From DATBGO01 sp050011895 (GTDB taxonomy: Bacteria > Actinomycetota > Actinomycetes > Streptosporangiales > Streptosporangiaceae): DNA of 64,000 nt. Where the stretch lies: assembly GCA_050011895.1 (NCBI GenBank), contig JBEKIF010000005.1, positions 101,283-165,282 of the forward strand. The letters run 5' to 3'. Below, one piece after another: positions 26,136 to 33,746 of the stretch. The notes under the pieces are model-generated. The model ran no database searches. It had not been told where the DNA came from and worked only from the letters and a program-made list of their open reading frames with translations. The position numbers and the translations under genes are program-made. Numbering within the stretch: position 1 is the stretch's first letter; every line of letters starts with the position of its first letter.

Positions 26136-29100
26136 GCGAGCCCAGCCAAGGCCAGATCATTACGTTCTACTCTTACAAGGGCGGTACCGGCCGCACGATG
26201 GCGCTCGCCAATGTCGCCTGGATTCTCGCGAGCAATGGCAAGCGAGTGCTATCCGTTGACTGGGATCTGGAATCACCGGGACTGCACAAGTTCTTCCATC
26301 CCTTCCTGGACGAATCAACGGTGAGCGCCACCCCTGGCGTCATAGAGGTAATCAATGACTATGCGTCGGCCGCGGTAGATCCGGCACCCCGCAGCGATGA
26401 CTGGCATTTGGAATTCGCGCGCGTTGAACGTCATGCGGTTTCTCTGGAGTGGATCTTCCCCAATGGAGGCAAACTGGACTTCCTATCGGCTGGCCGCCAG
26501 AACCGGGACTATTCTGCCGCCGTCTGTTCCCTTGACTGGGACAACTTCTATGACCGGCTCGGCGGCGGCCGTTTTTTCCGCGCCATGCGGGATGACATGA
26601 AGCAGAGATACGACTATGTCCTGATAGACAGCCGTACCGGGCTGAGCGACGTAGCGGACATCTGCACGATCGAGCTTCCCGACGTCTTAGCGATCTGCTT
26701 CACGCTCAGTGATCAGAGTATCGAGGGCGCTGCTAACGTCGCCCGCCAGATCAGCGGGCGGTACCGGGATCGCAATATCCGGGTGCTGCCCGTGCCGATG
26801 CGCATCGAGGACGGCGAGAAGGAGAAGCTCGACGTCGGCCGGGCCCTGGCCCGGACGAAATTCGAGGGCTTCCCGGCGGGGATGACACCGGAGGACTCGG
26901 CCCTGTACTGGGCCTCCGTCGAAGTTCCGTACAAGCCGTTCTACGCTTTCGAGGAGACCCTGGCGACCTTCGGCGACGATCCCGGATCGCCGGCCTCGCT
27001 GCTGTCCTCGTTCGAGCGGATCACCGACTCGCTCACCGGGGGGCGGGTCACCGTGATGCAGCCCATAGCCGAGAACCTCCGGCTGCAGTACAAGGAAGCC
27101 TTCGCCCGCAGGCAGCCCGCATCGTCCACGCAGGTCTACCTGAGCTACGTGCCGGAGGACCGCATGTGGGCCGACTGGATTGAGGCGGTGCTGACCCGCG
27201 CTGGCTTCCGAGTGCTGCCGCGCAGCACAGTGCTGACGGCTGCGACAGGCAACGGCGAGATTCATGGCAGCATCCAGGCAGAACGCGAGCTTCAGGCCGC
27301 TCCCCGCGCCATAGCGGTGCTCTCGTCGGCCTATCTGCAATCGCCTGATGCCAGATCGATCTGGAAGACGTTGTCGGCCGCCGACGCGGCCGGCACGCAT
27401 CGTCAGCTGGTCCCGGTCAGGGTCAGCGACGTCAGGATCACCGAGCCGTTCACCGACCATCCCATCGTCGATCTGGCGCGGATGGACGCGGCCCAGGCTA
27501 CCGCGAAGCTGCTGTGGGCCCTGGACCGGCCCGTACAGCTGTCGGGAAGCCTGGGGACGCAGGCCGAGGAACCCCGGTTCCCTGGCACGATCCCGTCGAT
27601 CTGGAATGCGCCCGCCAGGAACGCCGACTTCACCGGGCGCGGCGCGATGCTGGAACATCTGCGCGACAAGCTGGCCGGCTGGGGGGTGGCGGTGGTGGTC
27701 GCGCAGGCGCTGTACGGGCTGGGCGGCGTCGGCAAGACCCAGCTCGCGCTGGAGTACGCGCACCGCTTCATGGCCGACTACGACCTGGTCTGGTGGGTGC
27801 CGTCCGAGCGGGCCGAGGAGACCAGCGGGGCGCTAGCTGAGCTGGCTCGCAAGATGGGACTCCAGGTCGGTGACAACGTGGCTGAGGCAGCGGAGGCTGC
27901 CCTGGAGGAACTGCGCCGCGACTCCAGCCCGCACTGGCTGCTCATCTTCGACAATGCCGACGACCCGAAGCAGCTGGAGCCGTACCTGCCGACCGGCTCG
28001 GGCCATGTCCTCATCACCTCAAGGAACCAGGCGTGGTCGCACTCCGCCGAGCCTCTTGAGGTCGACGTCTTCACCATGGACGAAAGCGTGGCGCATCTGC
28101 TGCGGCACGTGCCCGAGCTTGATCTGGCTGACGCGATGGGAGTGGCCGACGCCCTGGGGCAGCTGCCGCTTGCCGTGGAGCAGGCCAGTGCGTGGCTGGA
28201 GCAGACCGGGATGCCCGCCCGGGCCTACATCGAGCAACTGGCGACCCAGTCCACCCGGATCCTGGCGCTGAACCAGCCGCCGGACTACCCGATGCCGGTC
28301 GTAGCTACCTGGAACCTGTCCTTCGACCGGCTCAAAGGGCGATCGCCGGCCGCCGTGCGCCTGCTGCAGTTGTGCGCATTCTTCTCACCAGGGCCCATCT
28401 CCATGGACCTGCTCTACAGCGACGAGATGAACGAGGCGCTGCTGCCGTTCGACGAGACACTGACCGAGAAGCTGATGCTCGGCCGCGTGATCCGGGATAT
28501 CAGCCGGTTCGCCCTGGTCAAGGTGGACCAGGGCAGTAACTCGCTGCAGATCCACCGGCTTGTCCAGGCGGTTATCCGCTCCCAGATGAGCGATGAGGAG
28601 CAGGAAGAGGCCCGGCATGAGGTGCACAAGATCCTGGCTGGTGCCCGGCCGCGCCAGGGCGAGACGGACGACCCGGCGAACTGGTCCACCTACGACATCA
28701 TCTGGCCGCATCTGGGGCCCTCCCAGGCGGAGGAGTGCGACGATCCGCGGACCCGCCAGCTGCTCATCGACTGGGTGCGCTACCAGTGGAAGCACGGCGA
28801 GTTCGAGTCTGGCCTGAGCCTGGCGAGTCGCCTGGAGAATCTGTGGACTCACCAGCTGGGGCCCGACCACCAGCAGACGCTGCATCTGCAGTTCCAGATC
28901 GCCAACGTGCTGCGGTCCCAGGGCCGCTTCACGGACGCGCGCGACCTGGACACCTATGTCCTGGAACGGCAGCGTGCTGTGCTCGGAGCAGACCATCCCT
29001 ATGCCCTCATGACGGCGAACGGACTGGGCGCCGACCTGCGCGCGATCGGTGAGTTCCAGGAGGCGCTCGCCTCCGACCGGGAAACCTACGAGAGTTTCAA

Positions 29101-30070
29101 GGAGCAGTTCGGCGAGGACTATCCGCGGACCCTGATGGCAGCCCACAACCTGGCGAGTTCGCTGAGGCTGGTCGGTGACTGCTTCGCGGCGCGGGCCCTC
29201 GATGAGCAGACGCTGGACCGCCGGCGGCAAGTGCTGGGCCGCGACCATCCCTACACTCTCTACTCCGCGGCCGATCTGGCCCATGACATGCGCGCGGCGG
29301 GCGCGTTCCGGGATTCGGTCAATCTGCTGCGCGAGACCCTGGAGAAATACCGGGAGGTGCTTGGCGACGACATGACCGACACCTTGCGCACTGCCACCAG
29401 CCTGGCCGTCTCGCTGCGCAAGGCCGGGGAGCAGTCCGAGGCGATGAAGCTGGCCCAGGACACTTATGAGCGCTACAAGCGCCGGTACGGCAGCGATGCG
29501 CCCGATGCGCAATCGTGCGCGCTCAACCTGGCTTGCGACTACGCTGCGGTCGATGACATGCCCAGGGCACTGGAACTGGTGACCGGCGTCAAGGCCGTTC
29601 TTCAGGCCAGCCTGGGCGGTGATCATCCGAACACCATGGTCGCTGCCAACAACCTGGCGTGCTACCTGCGGTGCATTGGTCGGCTCCTGGAGGCACTTGA
29701 GCTGACCGATGACACGCTGGGCCGGATGCAGCGAAAGCTCGGGGCCAGCCACCCGCTGACCCTCTCCTGCGCGGTCAACCTGGCCAACTGCCGCGGCGAT
29801 TCAGGAGATCTCGAAGCGGCCGAGGCGGTTGAGCGCCGGACGATTGCGCTGCTGCGGGAAACGCTCGGCCCGGATCACCCGGATACCCTGGTTTGCGAGG
29901 CCAATCTCGCCATCACCTTGCGGCAGGCAGGGCGGCGCGCCGACGCCGAGGAACTAAGGGCACGGATCTTCGCTGACTTCAGCCGCGTCCTTGGCGCGGG
30001 CCACCCGGACGTCACGCAACTGCACAAGTGGCAGCGGATCAACCGCGATCTGGAGCCGCAGCAGATCTAG
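26132..30070 (+). CDS. FxSxx-COOH system MinD-like ATPase/TIR/NB-ARC/TPR protein
   Basis: 1312 residues with a mosaic layout. Residues 1-290: a MinD/ParA-type ATPase with a deviant Walker A (YSYKGGTGRTMALANVAW) and Walker-like DSRTGLSD. Residues about 330-470: a TIR-like domain (QVYLSYVPEDRMWADWIEAV). Residues about 495-800: NB-ARC STAND module with LYGLGGVGKTQLALEYA (Walker A), WLLIFDNADDP (Walker B), HVLITSRNQAW and LGQLPLAVEQASAWLE (GxP motif). Residues about 900-1310: seven or more 42-residue TPR_10/12 repeats (GxDHPxTLxxxxNLAxxLRxxGxxxxA). Start ATG 26132 overlaps fxsC. Such STAND proteins usually sense a ligand with the repeat domain and oligomerise. The gene ends overlapping the convergent hydrolase gene by four bases. 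Confidence 0.88.
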   Translation: MSEPSQGQIITFYSYKGGTGRTMALANVAWILASNGKRVLSVDWDLESPGLHKFFHPFLDESTVSATPGVIEVINDYASAAVDPAPRSDDWHLEFARVERHAVSLEWIFPNGGKLDFLSAGRQNRDYSAAVCSLDWDNFYDRLGGGRFFRAMRDDMKQRYDYVLIDSRTGLSDVADICTIELPDVLAICFTLSDQSIEGAANVARQISGRYRDRNIRVLPVPMRIEDGEKEKLDVGRALARTKFEGFPAGMTPEDSALYWASVEVPYKPFYAFEETLATFGDDPGSPASLLSSFERITDSLTGGRVTVMQPIAENLRLQYKEAFARRQPASSTQVYLSYVPEDRMWADWIEAVLTRAGFRVLPRSTVLTAATGNGEIHGSIQAERELQAAPRAIAVLSSAYLQSPDARSIWKTLSAADAAGTHRQLVPVRVSDVRITEPFTDHPIVDLARMDAAQATAKLLWALDRPVQLSGSLGTQAEEPRFPGTIPSIWNAPARNADFTGRGAMLEHLRDKLAGWGVAVVVAQALYGLGGVGKTQLALEYAHRFMADYDLVWWVPSERAEETSGALAELARKMGLQVGDNVAEAAEAALEELRRDSSPHWLLIFDNADDPKQLEPYLPTGSGHVLITSRNQAWSHSAEPLEVDVFTMDESVAHLLRHVPELDLADAMGVADALGQLPLAVEQASAWLEQTGMPARAYIEQLATQSTRILALNQPPDYPMPVVATWNLSFDRLKGRSPAAVRLLQLCAFFSPGPISMDLLYSDEMNEALLPFDETLTEKLMLGRVIRDISRFALVKVDQGSNSLQIHRLVQAVIRSQMSDEEQEEARHEVHKILAGARPRQGETDDPANWSTYDIIWPHLGPSQAEECDDPRTRQLLIDWVRYQWKHGEFESGLSLASRLENLWTHQLGPDHQQTLHLQFQIANVLRSQGRFTDARDLDTYVLERQRAVLGADHPYALMTANGLGADLRAIGEFQEALASDRETYESFKEQFGEDYPRTLMAAHNLASSLRLVGDCFAARALDEQTLDRRRQVLGRDHPYTLYSAADLAHDMRAAGAFRDSVNLLRETLEKYREVLGDDMTDTLRTATSLAVSLRKAGEQSEAMKLAQDTYERYKRRYGSDAPDAQSCALNLACDYAAVDDMPRALELVTGVKAVLQASLGGDHPNTMVAANNLACYLRCIGRLLEALELTDDTLGRMQRKLGASHPLTLSCAVNLANCRGDSGDLEAAEAVERRTIALLRETLGPDHPDTLVCEANLAITLRQAGRRADAEELRARIFADFSRVLGAGHPDVTQLHKWQRINRDLEPQQI

Positions 30071-31005
30071 GGCCTAGCCGGGACCGAGCTCCTGCTCTTT
30101 GCCAGGCAGCGATCGCGCGGCCGGTCGGCGGACAACCACCGGAGGATATCAGGAAGCACGTCAAGCGCACCGAAATGGGCAGCCCCTGCCTGAACCACCA
30201 CGGCAGCGCTGGGGATCCGGTCGGCGAGCCACCTGGCGTGGCTGACGGGGGAGAGCACATCGCTCGCGCCGTGCCAGAGCAGCACCGGCACCCTGACGGT
30301 GGCCGGGTCAAATCCCCATGGGGAGCAGAACGCCAGCACGTCGTCGATCCAGCCGTAGTCTGACGTCCGCAACGCCTCCGCGTAGGTCTCGATCAACATC
30401 GACCGGATACCCCGGTCCGCCACCACCCGCCGGTCCGGGTCGGGGAGTTCGGCCTGGAGTCTGGCGATCAGGCTGGCGGGGTTGGCCCGGACGGCACTGG
30501 CGACCGCCTTGGTATGGGCGACGATGTCCTCGTAGCCGTTCGCTGCCGCCGTGTACTCGGTGACATTCGACTGCGCCATCCCGTCGAACCAGTCAAGCCC
30601 GTCAGCGCCGTGCGGGGCGAGTCCCACCAGAACAGCCGCCTTCGTCGTACGATCGGGAAGTAATGCAGCGCAGGCCAGAGCATGGGGGCCGCCGCCCGAT
30701 CGGCCGACGACTGAAAACTTCTCCAGGCCATAGGCATCAGCGATAGTCAGGACGTCGGCTGCCGCGTCCGCGACTGTCCGACTGGCGAAGCGGTCCGATT
30801 CCCCATAACCGGGGCGGTCGAAGGAGATCAGCCGGACGCCCAGCCGGTGCAGCACAGCGGATCGGGGACGGGGCCCTAACCTGCTTCCTGGAGTTCCATG
30901 CAGGAGGAACACGGGCCTGCCGTCGCAGTCACCGTACGCCTGTGTGGAAAGTCGCCTGCCGTCGGACGTTCGCACCGTGTACTTCAAGATCGTCCCTTGC
31001 ATCAT
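30067..31005 (-). CDS. Alpha/beta-hydrolase fold protein
   Basis: 312 residues from ATG 31005 (M-M-Q-G-T); an upstream ATG at 31068 adds a basic, unconserved stretch. Seen: oxyanion loop FLLHGTPGSRLGPRPR, VRLISFDRPGYGESD, the nucleophile elbow VVGRSGGGPHA (Ser in G-x-S-x-G), a late Asp in LLWHGASDVLSP and the catalytic His in AGAAHFGALD. This is the layout of the HGTPGS-type actinobacterial hydrolases; substrate unknown. It is convergent with the Fxs TPR gene (4-base overlap at TCTAG), so it is not part of that operon. Confidence 0.88.
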   Translation of the reverse strand: MMQGTILKYTVRTSDGRRLSTQAYGDCDGRPVFLLHGTPGSRLGPRPRSAVLHRLGVRLISFDRPGYGESDRFASRTVADAAADVLTIADAYGLEKFSVVGRSGGGPHALACAALLPDRTTKAAVLVGLAPHGADGLDWFDGMAQSNVTEYTAAANGYEDIVAHTKAVASAVRANPASLIARLQAELPDPDRRVVADRGIRSMLIETYAEALRTSDYGWIDDVLAFCSPWGFDPATVRVPVLLWHGASDVLSPVSHARWLADRIPSAAVVVQAGAAHFGALDVLPDILRWLSADRPRDRCLAKSRSSVPARP

Positions 31006-31107
31006 TCGCGCCGGCAGGTTCAGTCGGCGGGCGGCGTAGCTTCCAGCATGCCGCCGCTGGCCCGGCAACGGAAGAGATACAGCCTGGCCATGGGATCGCG
31101 GGACGTG

Positions 31108-31263
31108 CTACGCGGCCAGCCTCCGGCGCCGACCGGCGGGATGGGGTTCATCCCGCTCCACCGCCACTGCGAGCTGGGACTGGTCAATCACGATCAGTCC
31201 CCTATCAAACCGAGTCAGATCGGCATTGCTAGGGCTCGGCAAGGCACCCGACTCCGGGCGCAC
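31108..31263 (-). CDS. Possible short protein or remnant
   Basis: A 51-codon frame from GTG 31263 to TAG 31110-31108, containing NADLTRFDRGLIVIDQSQLA and ending HPAGRRRRLAA. It lies in the same frame as, and directly after the TGA of, the 75-codon frame at 31279-31506, so the two may be halves of one disrupted gene. No family recognised. Confidence 0.3.
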   Translation of the reverse strand: MRPESGALPSPSNADLTRFDRGLIVIDQSQLAVAVERDEPHPAGRRRRLAA

Positions 31264-31278
31264 GGCTTGCGCATTCCC

Positions 31279-31506
31279 TCACTGCCAGTCGCGGGCCACG
31301 CGATCGACGCGGGCACGCAGCCGCGGGTCATCTATCCAGAGCGCGATCATGGCGCGGATGCGGGCCGCGGATCGGATACCGTCTCGCGTGTGGGCGGCAC
31401 TGAGCGCCTGGACCTGGCGGGCAGTGGTGCGCAGTGCCAGGCGGCTGCCGTAAAACATCGGCGACTCAGCTGCCGTCCCGGCGGTTGCTTTCGGCTTGTC
31501 TGGCAT
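31279..31506 (-). CDS. Hypothetical small Ala/Arg-rich protein
   Basis: 75 residues from ATG 31506, with GGGGGGGTG about ten bases upstream. The C-terminal half looks helical and basic (LRTTARQVQALSAAHTRD, IRAMIALWIDDPRLRARVDR). No family recognised. A TGA at 31281-31279 ends it, but the same frame continues open and protein-like to 31108, so it may be the N-terminal half of a broken gene. Confidence 0.4.
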   Translation of the reverse strand: MPDKPKATAGTAAESPMFYGSRLALRTTARQVQALSAAHTRDGIRSAARIRAMIALWIDDPRLRARVDRVARDWQ

Positions 31507-31602
31507 CGTGCACCCCCCCGGCTAGAGACACCAGGCCGATTGTCAGAGCCTAACCGCCGTTAGCGTGGGCAAGATCGGCAGGATGCCGGCCCGCCAAGGG
31601 CC

Positions 31603-31809
31603 ATGGCAGCGGGCTCAGATCCCTCGTCCGACCCGCGCCGCCGGGGAATGCCGGTCTCCATGACGCGGGAGCCATCACGCCCGCAGGGCTGCTTCAAGGG
31701 GAGGATCTACGTGATCAACACGCCGCTGCCAGCAGCTGAGTGGCCCGAGACGGTCGCCTACGAGTGGGCAGCGACCGTCAAGGCACTGTTCCTCCAGCGG
31801 AGTTGCTAA
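31603..31809 (+). CDS. Hypothetical short protein
   Basis: 68 residues; a shorter start at ATG 31648 (M-P-V-S-M-T-R) is possible. The second half (GRIYVINTPLPAAEWPETVA) looks like folded-protein sequence rather than antisense noise, but no family is recognised and no clear ribosome site is seen. It could be a remnant. Confidence 0.3.
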   Translation: MAAGSDPSSDPRRRGMPVSMTREPSRPQGCFKGRIYVINTPLPAAEWPETVAYEWAATVKALFLQRSC

Positions 31810-31947
31810 GCCGAGGTTAGGCGTACCTGGTTACAGCCTTTTCGCCACTTTCACCTGATTACAACACCGTCAGCCCTTTCAGGGAATTTGCCCCGACACC
31901 TCGGATTACCTCCGCTAGAACTAGCACCGATGGAATCGACTGTTTTA

Positions 31948-31980
31948 TTCCACAAAGGAATAAGCTGGTGTTGTGGAATT
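31948..31980 (+). promoter_or_regulatory. Perfect inverted repeat in the AT-richer leader of the subtilase gene
   Basis: ATTCCACA (31948-31955) and TGTGGAAT (31973-31980) form perfect 8-bp arms with a 17-base spacer, inside a locally AT-rich stretch (31810-32049) that holds no gene. It lies 70 bases before the subtilase ATG and could be an operator or an mRNA leader hairpin. Confidence 0.45.
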
Positions 31981-32049
31981 TCCCGCTAAAGCTGGCCCCC
32001 AAGCGTACGGTAGATACCTTAAAGGCGCCCAAGGGAAGGCGGTTATCAG

Positions 32050-33720
32050 ATGCGGCACACCTGCTCATCCGGCGCAGGCGGTGGATATCGGACCCGGCTC
32101 GTCTGGTGGAAGAAGAAGGGCCGGACTGCCGTTGCGGGTGCAGCGGCAGTCGTCGCGTTAGCGGGCACGTCGATGGCTGCATCCCCGGCGGCGTCGGCGA
32201 GCCCGAGTGAGACGGTCATTGTCACCGCGGCAGGCCTTTTGAGCCCGGCGCTGGCGGTGCTAGGGGTTGGCGGCACGATTTTGACGCAGTACCACCTCAT
32301 CGACGGGGTGGACGCTTTAATCCCCACGGCTGCGGAGCCGCTGCTGGCCGCGATACCGGGCATCACTGTGACACCTGATGCTTCGGTGAGTATCGCGTCC
32401 ACGACGGAGTCGACCGGGCCCCACACGCCTTCCGATGTGTTTTTGCAGGAGACCGGGTCTACGCGGCTGGCGTCGGATGGGGATACCGGCCAGGGGGTCA
32501 CCGTGGCCGTGCTGGACACGGGTATCGACAACCTGCCCGACTTCTCCGGGCGGCTGGTCGGCGGGGTGGACCTGACCGGCGGGAATAACCCGTTCCAGGA
32601 CAGCTACGGGCATGGCACCTTCGTGGCCGGCCTGATCGCCGGCAATGGGGCCTCGTCGAACGGGCAGTACTCGGGCGAAGCGCCTAGCGCAAAGCTGGTG
32701 TCGATCAAGGTGGCGGGGGCGGACGGCACGACCCACCTGGGCACTTTGATCTCGGGCCTGCAGTGGGCTGTCGATCACCAGAGCGAGTACGGCATCAAGA
32801 TCCTCAACATCTCGTTGGGGTTCAAGCCCAGCGAGTCCACGGTCATCAACCCCCTGGACCAGGCGGTAGAGGCGGTGTGGAACTCGGGTATCGCGGTGGT
32901 GGCCTCAGCGGGCAACGCCGGGCCGTTCAACGGCACCATCCTTTCCCCCGGCGACGACCCGCTGGTGATCACGGCGGGCGCATTGGACGACATGGCCACG
33001 GCGTCGATCACCGACGACGAGATGAACGACTTCAGCAGCGTCGGGCCCACCTCGCCCGACGGCTGGGTCAAGCCTGACCTGGTCACCTCGGGCCGGTCTG
33101 TTGTGAGCCTGGCCGCGCCGGGCTCGACGATCTACAACAACTACCCCTCGGCCCTGGTCGGCTCGGCGAACTTCGTCGGCTCGGGTACCTCGTTCAGCGC
33201 GGCCATCACCAGCGGGGCGGCAGCGCTGGTCGTGGCCGACAACCCGGGCCTAACCCCGGACCAGATAAAGGCCCGCCTGCTCGGCAATACCAACCCTGGT
33301 CCGGTCGGTAACCCTTTCGTCGACGGTCACGGGGCCCTGAATGCCTACGCCGCGGCTACCTCCGGCCCAATGAACTTCAACCAGTCGGCCGCCAGCCTGG
33401 CCCCGACCGTGCCTGGCACCACGGTCTCCCTGTCGCCCACCCGCCCCGTCGACACGTGGAACACGAACCTGTGGTCGGGGACCTCCTGGGATCAGCCGCC
33501 ATCCACTGGCTGGGCATGGAACGGCACAGCGTGGAACGGCGGAGACTGGAACGGCTGGGCCTGGAACGACCAGGCGTGGAGCGGTTGGGCCTGGAACGGC
33601 GCAGCGTGGAACGGCGGAAACTGGAGTGGTTGGGCCTGGAACGACTCCGCGTGGGACGGCTCCGCGTGGGACGGCTCCGCCTGGAGCGGTTCCGCCTGGG
33701 ACAGCTCGGCATGGAGCTGA
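32050..33720 (+). CDS. Secreted subtilisin-like (S8) protease with Trp-rich repeat tail
   Basis: 556 residues. N-terminus: signal peptide after a basic start (VWWKKKGRTAVAGAAAVVAL, cleavage near ASA). Catalytic triad visible: Asp in VAVLDTGIDN, His in DSYGHGTFVAG, Ser in SGTSFSAAITSG; oxyanion Asn in SAGNAGPF. From about residue 475 the chain becomes a Trp/Gly/Asn/Ser/Ala repeat with more than 20 tryptophans in 80 residues (units such as GWAWNGTAWNGG and DGSAWDGSAW). No pro-domain longer than about 100 residues is seen. The tail may bind cell wall or carbohydrate. A GGDEF-EAL gene starts 26 bases after the stop, so they are probably co-transcribed. ATG 32050 follows GGGAAGGCGG. Confidence 0.88.
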   Translation: MRHTCSSGAGGGYRTRLVWWKKKGRTAVAGAAAVVALAGTSMAASPAASASPSETVIVTAAGLLSPALAVLGVGGTILTQYHLIDGVDALIPTAAEPLLAAIPGITVTPDASVSIASTTESTGPHTPSDVFLQETGSTRLASDGDTGQGVTVAVLDTGIDNLPDFSGRLVGGVDLTGGNNPFQDSYGHGTFVAGLIAGNGASSNGQYSGEAPSAKLVSIKVAGADGTTHLGTLISGLQWAVDHQSEYGIKILNISLGFKPSESTVINPLDQAVEAVWNSGIAVVASAGNAGPFNGTILSPGDDPLVITAGALDDMATASITDDEMNDFSSVGPTSPDGWVKPDLVTSGRSVVSLAAPGSTIYNNYPSALVGSANFVGSGTSFSAAITSGAAALVVADNPGLTPDQIKARLLGNTNPGPVGNPFVDGHGALNAYAAATSGPMNFNQSAASLAPTVPGTTVSLSPTRPVDTWNTNLWSGTSWDQPPSTGWAWNGTAWNGGDWNGWAWNDQAWSGWAWNGAAWNGGNWSGWAWNDSAWDGSAWDGSAWSGSAWDSSAWS

Positions 33721-33746
33721 CACATGCCCGATGCGGTGGTTGAGCC

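Noticed and set aside
28385..29752. 455-codon minus-strand open frame inside the TPR gene
   Set aside because: Antisense to the TPR repeats; no independent motifs.
31279..31281. TGA read as selenocysteine joining the two short frames
   Set aside because: No SECIS-like hairpin or selenoprotein family pattern; a nonsense mutation or two small genes is simpler.
30898..31563. 221-codon plus-strand frame downstream of the Fxs locus
   Set aside because: Overlaps the hydrolase 5' end and the small minus-strand frames; composition looks like antisense.
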